Positions 1 through 5,925 of a stretch of DNA of 6,504 nt are shown here, piece after piece. Source of the stretch: Clostridia bacterium (GTDB taxonomy: Bacteria; Bacillota; Clostridia; Oscillospirales; CAG-272). The stretch is taken from NCBI GenBank assembly GCA_017518025.1, contig JAFWWR010000051.1, positions 1-6,504 on the forward strand, in the 5' to 3' direction. A program made the translations under genes and the position numbers. Within the stretch, counting starts at the first letter, position 1. The number at the start of each line of letters is the position of its first letter. The notes under the pieces were generated by a model. It saw only the letters and a list, made by a program, of their open reading frames with translations, was not told the origin of the DNA and ran no database searches.

Positions 1-353
1 AACGAGCCGGCGCCGAGCCGCCTCAGGGAGGCCGGCAGTTCGAGGGAGCGGAGGGAAGAGCATCCGAGGAAGGCGTAGGTCCCGATCCTGCGCGTATTCT
101 GCGAGAACGCGACCGATTCGAGCGCGGCGCACCTGCAGAAAGCCCGGTCGTCGATCTCCGTGACAGAGTCGGGAAGCTCGAGGGAGCGAAGCGCCCTGCA
201 TCCGCAGAACGCGCTTTTGCCTATCCTCTTCACGGGGGAGAGCGTCACTTCTTCAAGCGAAGGACACTTGTAGAACGCGAAGTCGCCGATCTCGGTCAGC
301 GAGTCGGGAAGAGTGACGGATCGCACTTCCGGTGACGAGAAGGTGAATGCGAA
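1..353 (-). repeat. BspA-type (LRR_5) leucine-rich repeats in the surface protein, incomplete
   Basis: The frame shows a repeat of 23 residues (the first unit is 24) with the pattern AFxxCxxLxSLxLPDSVTEI. AF pairs stand at residues 1233, 1257, 1280, 1303 and 1326, so about five units are visible and the array continues past the left edge. An N-terminal cap-like stretch (residues 1193-1230, with VPATLGGYPV) precedes them at about 354-473. Cysteines recur at the KC, GC and RC positions, as is common in this family. BspA-type repeats usually mediate binding to proteins or surfaces; the ligand here is unknown. Confidence 0.85.
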
Positions 354-3300
354 TCCCGAGAGGGAGGTCACGGGGTACCCTCCGAGAGTGGCGGGGACCG
401 TAACGTCAATCTCGCCTCCGTTGTACCGGACGATGCACGCTTCGCCGTTTGTCACCTCATATTCGAATCCGTTTTCGGTCGTGCGGCCGGCGCTGACCGG
501 AGACGCCGAATAGGGTGCGCCCGCCGCGCCGAGATCCAGCATGACCGCCTCGTTTTTCACGAGCTCGAAGGTCTCGCCGCAGTACTCGCCTGACCGCAGC
601 TCCTTCGACGAGACGACCGGCTCGCCGTCGAGCATGACTTTTACCGTGATTGGCTCGTCGTTTTTCAGGGAATACGCCGTGAGGATGATGCGTCCGTCGT
701 ATTCTGCCCACATCCACTCGGTCCGCCCGCCCACGGGTTCGCCTGTCCCGGCGTCGACGATCCAGACCCTCTGCATTCCGTTTTCATTCAGAAAATCCGC
801 CAGCAGGGCGCGGTATTCTTCGATCGACGAGCGGAATCCGTACACCGTGGACGACGCCATGATCTTCCGGGGAAGATCCGAGGCGTGCGGGACGTTGTTC
901 TCGTCTCTCGTCAGCGAATCCCGACCGACGACGAACACTTTTCCGCCCCGGGACTGGAACGCGTCAACGGCACGGAGGGTGCTTTCCGACACGTTGACCG
1001 CGTCGCCGATGAGAAGTATCTTTATATTTTCGCTTTCCAGTTTTTCGATCTGCTCCTCGGAGATGACCCGCACGGTCTTGCCGCATCTCAGCGCGGCGAG
1101 ATAAAGGGAGTTGGTCGCCTCCGTGCTGTCGCCGAGGGTGAACTGCCGCGACGGATAGGAGTAGAGCAGGGCGATATCCGGCTCCTTCGATACCAGCGCG
1201 TCGACCTCGTATGACAGACGGTTCAGATCCATGGTCATCGCGCCGACCTTGTAGCGCGCCAGGGGCCGGTACGCGGAATTGCCGAAGGAGAAGTGGTCGA
1301 GATGGCCCGGCCAGTAGTCGTCGGAGAAGAAGTTGCCTATCCCGAGATGGTGCATGGCTCCGCGCCAGATATTGCGCTCCACCATCATATCCATGTCGTA
1401 GGTGAACGACGTGTCGCGGCTGTCGTAGTACATGTGCGCCTCGGAATCCACCACAGGCGCGTCCTCCGCGTAGGCGATGTGATCGTAGTACATCACGTCG
1501 TCGCGCACGTCGTCGCACCCTCCGAGATCCTGGAAGTCCGACCAGTCCTCGGGCCTCAGCCCGTACTGCTGCATGGATCTGTCGAATTCAATGGATTTGA
1601 GGTTGGTGCTGATCGGGATATCCGGCGCCAGCTCGTGAGCGATCCCGGCGACCCACCTGTGCCACTCGGAGTGTATTTTGGTCGCGAATTCCTGATTGTC
1701 GAGGGACAGATTGTCCCGGACCATAAGTTCCTCCCGGTACGCCAGCGGCACGTCTTCGAGAGCGGCGTAGTCCGCTCCGTAGACCTCGTTCAGTTTGTCC
1801 ACCGTGCCGTATTTTTCCGTGAGGAAATCGACCCACATGGGAACGTACCAGTCGCCGTATTCCGCCGGTTTGAAGGCCGGCTCGTTGGAGATGACGAAGC
1901 TGTTTACCGCGGGGTATTTTTTCACGAGCGGTATCACCGCGCGCAGGAACGCCTCCACCGCCTCGCGCCCCTTGGGATGGTGAAGATTTATCCCCACCTC
2001 TCCGCCTTCGGTGCCTACCGGTCCGACCTCGGGGTAGATCTCAATGAGGGAGCCGGCGTTTATCACCAGCATGAAGGAGACCGCCTGCCGTCCGTCGTTC
2101 AGATCGCTCAGATAGAGCAGATCCCGCTCGATCCCGGAGGTGTCGACCACGTATTTGCCGTCCGCGCTCACCCCGACCGTGTCGGAGGGAGTCGCCGGCC
2201 GGACCACCGAGCCGAACCCCAGGGTATAGTAGTGGAACGCGTTGCTTCCGAGGTCCGCGTAGTACGGAACGTAGGTCCACGGATATTCGAACCCGTCCCC
2301 GTAGCCGAAGAAGAAGACCGGACGGCGCTCGAAATTGCCGTAGCTGTCCACCGTGTCCGCTCTCAGGGTGAATCCGTCGACGTCTATCCCGCCGGAGGCG
2401 TATTTCGGTACGTTCACCGGCTCCTTTTCGCCCGACAGCAGTTTTTCAAGCGATCCCTTCGCCGTATCGTAGACCTTCTCCGTCGACCGTCTCACGTACA
2501 GCTCGCGGCTGAACTCCTGCATATCGATATAGTCGGGGATGTGCTCGTCCGCGAAGATCCCGAGAACGAGGAACGCGGTATATTCATAGTCCGTCGGTAT
2601 CCCGGCGCGCCCGCAGTCGTCCATCAGGGAGCGCAGTTCTGCCATTTGCTCCGTGAGCTGCGCCGTCAGCGCGTTCATCTTTTCCTCGCACTGCGCGCGG
2701 TTCATAATGGTCAGAGTCAACTCTTTCGGTTCGGTCCTGAGCCCGAATTTTTTGTTCACGAGATTCGCCGTCACGGTCACCGCGCCTCCGGAGTCGCGGA
2801 GTCCGCCGATCCGGTCCATATCACCGTCGGCCAGCTCAAGGGCGTAGATCCCGTTGTCCTGACCGAGATCGTGATCGTCATCGAGACCGAGCAGGATCCG
2901 GGTGAAGTACTGCGACAGATCGCCGAGGGACGCGCAGTTGTTGTACGGAACGGGGACCGTTCCGTCGTCGTCGAAGACGTAGAGACCGTCAAGAGACGAC
3001 CAAACGGATTCCATCTTTTCATCCGGGCGCTCTCCCGTGCAGACGCCGATCTCGTCGTATTCCTTCGTGTAGTCGAAGGTCAGCATGACCGTGACCTGTT
3101 TCGGCCCGGTGACCTTTCCCGTGACTCTGTTCATCACGGTGAGTCTGAGCATGATCATTTCCGAGTCGTAGGAGTTGAAAAAGTTGTAATTAAGGCCCTC
3201 GAGGGCCTCGTTCGACGATGAGGTCACCTTCACCTCGTAGACGTCGGGATCGAGCCCCATTTTTTTGCAGAACGCCGCGCCGATGCGGGAGGGGGAAATG

Positions 3301-4049
3301 TCCCCTTGCTCCGCCTCCACCGCGGATTTCCCCGCGATGTAGTGGACCATCCGGTGGGTCGGGCACTTGAGATCGGTGATGGTCTCCAGCGCTTCAAACA
3401 TGGGATCGGCGGGCTCCGTGGCGAGGAAACGGGCTATGACCTGCGCGATCTCCGCCCGGGTCATGTCGTTCTTCGGGTTGAAGTTGCCCGCCTTGTCGCC
3501 CTTCACGAGCCCCGTAAGGCGCAGCGTCTCTATCGCCGCTCTCGCGAACTTCGGGAACTTCGCCTCGTCGCAGAATTTCGCGGCGATATCGTCGCTTTTG
3601 ACGTCGATATTCTTGTATTTCAGATATCTCACGAACACCGCGGCGAACTCCTGCCGCAGTATCGGTTTGTTCGGCAGGAAGGTCCCGTCCGGGTAGCCGT
3701 TTATGATCCCGTTTTCGACGCACCAGCCCAGCGCGTCGCTGTAGAAACGGTATTTTTGCGTGTCGGAGAACGTCGCGCTTCCCCACATGCCGTCCACGTC
3801 GTCGCCGGAGAGCCGCGCGATGATGGTCACGAACTGACCTCTCGTCATGGGGTCGTTCGGACAGAACTTGTCCTTGGTGATCCCGTTCATGATCCCCGCC
3901 TCGTAGACGGTCTTCACCGCGCCGTAAAACCACTTGTTCTCCGGCACGTCCCGGAAGGGAAAAGCGTTTCCCGCCGAAGAAACCGCAGGCACGGCGGAAA
4001 ACAGGAACAATACGGTGAGAATCAGCGACATCATTCTTTTGATCGTCAT
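1..4049 (-). CDS. SLH-anchored clan GH-A glycoside hydrolase (GH42-like) with BspA-type repeats, 3' end missing
   Basis: At least 1349 residues; the frame is open from ATG (4049-4047) to the left edge, so the C-terminus is missing. Residues 1-26 look like a Sec signal peptide: KR near the start, a hydrophobic core, then VSSA. Three SLH domains follow at about 32-80, 94-141 and 159-208 (FRDVPENKW, TRAE). Residues 210-575 match nothing I recognise and include a likely helix or coiled coil at 450-479. A TIM barrel runs from about 575 (RPVFFFGYG) to 945. Its candidate acid/base is E723 in FVISNEP and its candidate nucleophile is E870 in VVDSEAH, with W913 in the last strand, as in clan GH-A. Residues 956-1085 resemble the flavodoxin-like GH42 trimerisation domain, and 1105-1180 (EWMWAEYDG) a GH42-like C-terminal beta domain. 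BspA-type repeats start near 1193. The protein is probably secreted, bound to cell-wall polymer by SLH, and cleaves glycans of unknown identity. The domain classes are fairly sure; substrate and activity are inference. Confidence 0.85.
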   Translation of the reverse strand, partial: MTIKRMMSLILTVLFLFSAVPAVSSAGNAFPFRDVPENKWFYGAVKTVYEAGIMNGITKDKFCPNDPMTRGQFVTIIARLSGDDVDGMWGSATFSDTQKYRFYSDALGWCVENGIINGYPDGTFLPNKPILRQEFAAVFVRYLKYKNIDVKSDDIAAKFCDEAKFPKFARAAIETLRLTGLVKGDKAGNFNPKNDMTRAEIAQVIARFLATEPADPMFEALETITDLKCPTHRMVHYIAGKSAVEAEQGDISPSRIGAAFCKKMGLDPDVYEVKVTSSSNEALEGLNYNFFNSYDSEMIMLRLTVMNRVTGKVTGPKQVTVMLTFDYTKEYDEIGVCTGERPDEKMESVWSSLDGLYVFDDDGTVPVPYNNCASLGDLSQYFTRILLGLDDDHDLGQDNGIYALELADGDMDRIGGLRDSGGAVTVTANLVNKKFGLRTEPKELTLTIMNRAQCEEKMNALTAQLTEQMAELRSLMDDCGRAGIPTDYEYTAFLVLGIFADEHIPDYIDMQEFSRELYVRRSTEKVYDTAKGSLEKLLSGEKEPVNVPKYASGGIDVDGFTLRADTVDSYGNFERRPVFFFGYGDGFEYPWTYVPYYADLGSNAFHYYTLGFGSVVRPATPSDTVGVSADGKYVVDTSGIERDLLYLSDLNDGRQAVSFMLVINAGSLIEIYPEVGPVGTEGGEVGINLHHPKGREAVEAFLRAVIPLVKKYPAVNSFVISNEPAFKPAEYGDWYVPMWVDFLTEKYGTVDKLNEVYGADYAALEDVPLAYREELMVRDNLSLDNQEFATKIHSEWHRWVAGIAHELAPDIPISTNLKSIEFDRSMQQYGLRPEDWSDFQDLGGCDDVRDDVMYYDHIAYAEDAPVVDSEAHMYYDSRDTSFTYDMDMMVERNIWRGAMHHLGIGNFFSDDYWPGHLDHFSFGNSAYRPLARYKVGAMTMDLNRLSYEVDALVSKEPDIALLYSYPSRQFTLGDSTEATNSLYLAALRCGKTVRVISEEQIEKLESENIKILLIGDAVNVSESTLRAVDAFQSRGGKVFVVGRDSLTRDENNVPHASDLPRKIMASSTVYGFRSSIEEYRALLADFLNENGMQRVWIVDAGTGEPVGGRTEWMWAEYDGRIILTAYSLKNDEPITVKVMLDGEPVVSSKELRSGEYCGETFELVKNEAVMLDLGAAGAPYSASPVSAGRTTENGFEYEVTNGEACIVRYNGGEIDVTVPATLGGYPVTSLSGFAFTFSSPEVRSVTLPDSLTEIGDFAFYKCPSLEEVTLSPVKRIGKSAFCGCRALRSLELPDSVTEIDDRAFCRCAALESVAFSQNTRRIGTYAFLGCSSLRSLELPASLRRLGAGS
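1215..2327 (-). other. Clan GH-A catalytic barrel within the surface protein
   Basis: This marks the catalytic part, residues about 575-945. After the first strand (RPVFFFGYG) comes LGSNAFHYYTLGFGSVV, a common second-strand pattern in GH42-like enzymes. Next is NEP with E723 (codon at 1881-1883), followed by W-x-x-FL-x-x-KYGTVDKLNEVYG, which closely resembles the helix after the acid/base Glu in GH42. E870 (codon at 1440-1442) ends a hydrophobic strand in VVDSEAH, 147 residues later. Both carboxylates are present, so an active retaining hydrolase is plausible. GH5, GH39 or an unnamed clan GH-A family cannot be excluded. Confidence 0.65.
3426..3956 (-). repeat. Three tandem SLH domains of the surface protein
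   Basis: Three divergent copies lie directly after the signal peptide. Copy 1 (residues 32-80) has FRDVPENKW, GIMNG and TRGQF. Copy 2 (94-141) has FSDT, GIINGYPDGTF and LRQEF. Copy 3 (159-208) is the most divergent at its start but keeps GLVKG, FNP and TRAE. SLH triplets bind pyruvylated secondary cell-wall polymers in Gram-positive bacteria. Copy 2 has Leu where the TRxE motif normally has Thr, so copies 1 and 3 may carry most of the binding; that last point is inference. Confidence 0.9.
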
Positions 4050-4058
4050 GGCATATAA

Positions 4059-4065
4059 TCCTTTC
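4059..4065 (-). promoter_or_regulatory. Ribosome binding site of the surface-protein gene
   Basis: GAAAGGA on the minus strand, 9 nt upstream of the ATG at 4049. It supports this start, as does the signal peptide that begins there. Confidence 0.75.
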
Positions 4066-4085
4066 AGGCCCCGCTCGGAGGGAAC

Positions 4086-4128
4086 GGAGGTGATCTTCCG
4101 GAGATCCGGCCCGGGAACCGGGCGCCGG
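4086..4128 (-). promoter_or_regulatory. Structured GC-rich leader of the surface-protein mRNA
   Basis: Two adjacent inverted repeats lie in the predicted 5' UTR. One is GATCT/AGATC with a 5-nt loop (4092-4106). The other is a CCGG outer stem and a CCCGG-GAA-CCGGG inner stem with a 2-nt bulge (4106-4128). No U-tract follows, so this is not an intrinsic terminator. The leader also carries GATCACCTCC (4095 to 4086), identical to the conserved 3' end of bacterial 16S rRNA. No known riboswitch class was recognised. A regulatory role is only inferred. Confidence 0.4.
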
Positions 4129-4140
4129 TCCTTTGACACC

Positions 4141-4170
4141 ATTTTATCATTAAACACGCCCCTCTGTCTA
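4141..4170 (-). promoter_or_regulatory. Predicted sigma-A promoter for the surface-protein gene
   Basis: Read on the minus strand: -35 TAGACA (4170-4165), an 18-nt spacer, and -10 TAAAAT (4146-4141) preceded by TGA, giving an extended -10. Each hexamer has one mismatch to consensus. Transcription would begin near 4134, giving a leader of about 85 nt. A second TATAAT on the same strand (4186-4181) has no good -35 and is a weaker alternative. Confidence 0.55.
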
Positions 4171-4242
4171 TTGTATATATATTATAAAAAAAGGCATCTT
4201 TATTTGTGCATATTTCCGTCCCTGCGGCGTTGTCGATTATTG

Positions 4243-4271
4243 TTGAAAAACGGAGAAAAAAGTGATAGAAT
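4243..4271 (+). promoter_or_regulatory. Predicted sigma-A promoter for the lipid kinase-plsY operon
   Basis: -35 TTGAAA (4243-4248), a 17-nt spacer, and -10 TAGAAT (4266-4271). Both hexamers are close to consensus and the spacing is ideal. Transcription would start near 4278, leaving a short leader of about 35 nt before the start codon. Confidence 0.7.
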
Positions 4272-4297
4272 AATAGAGGACATCTTTATGCTTTCCC

Positions 4298-4304
4298 AAG
4301 GAGG
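4298..4304 (+). promoter_or_regulatory. Ribosome binding site of the lipid kinase gene
   Basis: AAGGAGG lies 8 nt before the GTG at 4313. This strong site settles the choice of a GTG start; the ATG at 4288 is in another frame and upstream of the site. Confidence 0.85.
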
Positions 4305-4312
4305 ACCTTACC

Positions 4313-5170
4313 GTGAGCACCCATATCCTTTATAACCCGAAATCCAACAACCGCACCGGCACCGCGGCGGCTGAGGCGCTGAAAGCGAAGCTCGGCGACA
4401 CGGCCGACATGACCGACGTGACGACCGTCACCGACGTCAGCGCGTACTTCGCTCAGTTTCCCGCGGACGACAGGTTCTATCTCGTGGGCGGCGACGGCAC
4501 GCTCAACCACTTCGTCAACGACGTGGAGGGCGTCGCTCTGCCGGAGGAGGTATACTTCTGCGGCGCCGGCACAGGCAACGACTTTCTTCGCGATCTGGGC
4601 ACAGCTCCCGACGAGCCGGTCCTTATCGGAAAATATATAAAGCATCTCCCCACGGTCACAATAAACGGCAAGACCATGCGCTTCATCAACGGCATCGGCT
4701 TCGGCATCGACGGCTACTGCTGCGAGACGGGAGACAAAATGCGCGAGACCACCGATAAACCCATCAATTACACGTCCATCGCCATCAAGGGCCTTCTGTT
4801 CCACTTTGCGCCCCGTAACGCCACGGTCACCGTGGACGGCGTGACGAAGGAATATAAGAAAGTCTGGATCGCCCCCACCATGAACGGCCGCTACTACGGA
4901 GGCGGCATGATGGCGGCGCCGGACCAGGACCGGCTGAAAAACGACACGGTCACCACCGTGCTGATGTACGGCAAGGGCCGTCTCAGGACCCTCATGGCGT
5001 TCCCCTCGATCTTCAAGGGCGAGCACGTGAACCACACCGAGCAGGTGGAGGTCATAAAGGGACGCGACGTCACCGTGAAGTTCGATCAGCCCACCGCGCT
5101 CCAGATCGACGGAGAGACCGTCCTTGACGTGACCGAATACCGTGTCACGGCCGCGGGATCTGCCTCATGA
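4313..5170 (+). CDS. Diacylglycerol/lipid kinase family protein (YegS/DgkB-like)
   Basis: A 285-residue soluble protein, a typical length for the family, which phosphorylates diacylglycerol or related lipids with ATP at the membrane face. The N-terminus has LYNPKSNNRTG, the usual first strand and loop. GGDGTLN at residues 59-65 is the nucleotide-binding signature, and GAGTGNDF at 84-91 is the second conserved motif. QIDGE at 264-268 carries the C-terminal Glu (E268) that serves as catalytic base in DgkB-type enzymes. The block usually written DDGLLD reads KNDTVTT here, so the second acidic residue of that motif is absent. The GTG start is backed by a strong ribosome binding site and promoter. 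Its stop overlaps the plsY start. Family assignment is secure; the actual lipid substrate (diacylglycerol, undecaprenol-like or other) is inferred from the neighbour. Confidence 0.9.
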   Translation: MSTHILYNPKSNNRTGTAAAEALKAKLGDTADMTDVTTVTDVSAYFAQFPADDRFYLVGGDGTLNHFVNDVEGVALPEEVYFCGAGTGNDFLRDLGTAPDEPVLIGKYIKHLPTVTINGKTMRFINGIGFGIDGYCCETGDKMRETTDKPINYTSIAIKGLLFHFAPRNATVTVDGVTKEYKKVWIAPTMNGRYYGGGMMAAPDQDRLKNDTVTTVLMYGKGRLRTLMAFPSIFKGEHVNHTEQVEVIKGRDVTVKFDQPTALQIDGETVLDVTEYRVTAAGSAS

Positions 5171-5838
5171 GGTGGGAGCCGGTATTCTGCGCCCTCATCG
5201 GCTACTTCGTCGGGATAATAAATCCCTCGTACCTCATCGGACGGATAAAGGGCTTTGACATCCGCGAGAAGGGCTCCGGCAACGCCGGCGGCTCCAACGC
5301 GCTGATCGTTTTCGGCAAGATCGCCGGGGTACTCTGCTCGCTGTTCGATATTCTGAAGGCGTTCTTCGCCATCCTGCTCTGCCGGTGGCTGTTCCCGGAT
5401 TTCGTTCAGGCGCTTGCGACCTGCGGCACGTTCTGCATCCTCGGTCACATCTTCCCGTTCTATATGCGCTTCAAGGGAGGAAAGGGACTTGCCTGCCTCG
5501 GCGGCATGATCCTCGCCTTCGACTGGCGGCTGTTCCTCATCATGCTGGGGGGCGAGATAGTTCTTGCTCTGATCCTCGACTACATTTGCGTTGTCGCTCC
5601 GTCGGCGTCCGTTATTTTCACCGTGTACTACGGCATCGTGACGAAGGACGTCGTCGGCGTTCTTGTCCTGCTTCTGGGCGTGGCGGCGATCTGCTCGCGC
5701 CACGTGGTCAACCTTCGCAAGATCCGCGCGGGCACGGAGATGCACCTGAGCTACCTCTGGCATCCGAACGAGGAGATCGACAGAGTCGCGGGCGGCGCCT
5801 CCGACGAGGAAAAAGACGACGCTTTCAACCGGAATTAA
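5167..5838 (+). CDS. plsY: Acyl phosphate:glycerol-3-phosphate acyltransferase PlsY
   Basis: A 223-residue integral membrane protein with about five hydrophobic segments. PlsY transfers an acyl group from acyl phosphate to the sn-1 position of glycerol-3-phosphate, giving lysophosphatidic acid, the first committed step of phospholipid synthesis. All three family motifs are visible: GSGNAGGSN (36-44), GHIFPFYMRFKGGKG (93-107) and RHVVNLRKIRAGTE (178-191). Motif 1 differs from the common GSGNxGATN form, with GS replacing AT. The hydrophilic C-terminal tail (about 195-223) is acidic. The ATG overlaps the kinase stop as ATGA with no good ribosome binding site, so translation probably depends on coupling to the upstream gene. 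A terminator follows at 5894. Confidence is high; a paralogue of a main plsY elsewhere in the genome is possible given the variant motif 1. Confidence 0.92.
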   Translation: MRWEPVFCALIGYFVGIINPSYLIGRIKGFDIREKGSGNAGGSNALIVFGKIAGVLCSLFDILKAFFAILLCRWLFPDFVQALATCGTFCILGHIFPFYMRFKGGKGLACLGGMILAFDWRLFLIMLGGEIVLALILDYICVVAPSASVIFTVYYGIVTKDVVGVLVLLLGVAAICSRHVVNLRKIRAGTEMHLSYLWHPNEEIDRVAGGASDEEKDDAFNRN

Positions 5839-5872
5839 AAAAATGCGGGGACTTTTCGAGAAAAGTCCCCGC
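5837..5872 (-). terminator. Intrinsic terminator for the minus-strand ABC transporter gene
   Basis: A perfect 12-bp stem (5845-5856 with 5861-5872) closes a CGAG loop. Read on the minus strand it is followed by A and then seven T residues (5843-5837), which overlap the plsY stop codon. On the plus strand no U-run follows directly, so it acts mainly for minus-strand transcripts. Confidence 0.8.
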
Positions 5873-5893
5873 ACCTTCAAAGGCATTTTTGCT

Positions 5894-5924
5894 GCCGCGG
5901 AAATCATTCCGCGGCTTGTTTTTT
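5894..5924 (+). terminator. Intrinsic terminator for the lipid kinase-plsY operon
   Basis: A 9-bp stem, GCCGCGGAA (5894-5902) with TTCCGCGGC (5907-5915), and an ATCA loop. It is followed on the plus strand by TTGTTTTTT, which reaches the end of the ABC transporter gene. On the minus strand no U-run follows. This is the first hairpin with a U-tract downstream of plsY. Confidence 0.82.
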
Positions 5925-5925
5925 A

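Noticed and set aside
1293..3221. A 642-codon plus-strand open frame antisense to the surface-protein gene
   Set aside because: Its product is rich in Val, Arg and His with no domain pattern, as expected from the complement of a GC-rich coding frame. The minus-strand frame shows clear SLH, GH-A and LRR motifs through the same bases, and no ribosome binding site stands at the plus-strand start.
4086..4095. GGAGGTGATC on the plus strand as a strong ribosome binding site for an unlisted small gene
   Set aside because: No ATG, GTG or TTG lies at a suitable distance downstream, and the following GC-rich hairpin region has no coding character.
4106..4128. GC-rich hairpin in the divergent intergenic region as a terminator
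   Set aside because: There is no U-tract directly after the stem on either strand, and no gene ends just before it.
4133..4161. TTGACA on the plus strand as a -35 element
   Set aside because: No -10-like hexamer lies 16-19 nt downstream; the bases there are GC-rich (ACGCCC). The promoter at 4243-4271 is far better.
3306..4335. Plus-strand open frames of 250 and 133 codons over the SLH region and the intergenic region
   Set aside because: They are shadows of the signal peptide and SLH coding sequence. The second runs across the promoter region and into the kinase start, with no motif or suitable start site.
4286..5035. Minus-strand open frame of 249 codons opposite the lipid kinase
   Set aside because: It is antisense to a gene with intact GGDGT and DGE motifs and its own promoter and ribosome binding site. 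The product is low-complexity in Val, His, Asp and Arg.
5086..5907. Minus-strand open frame of 273 codons opposite plsY
   Set aside because: It reads through the terminator hairpins and plsY in antisense; the PlsY motifs on the plus strand account for the coding signal.
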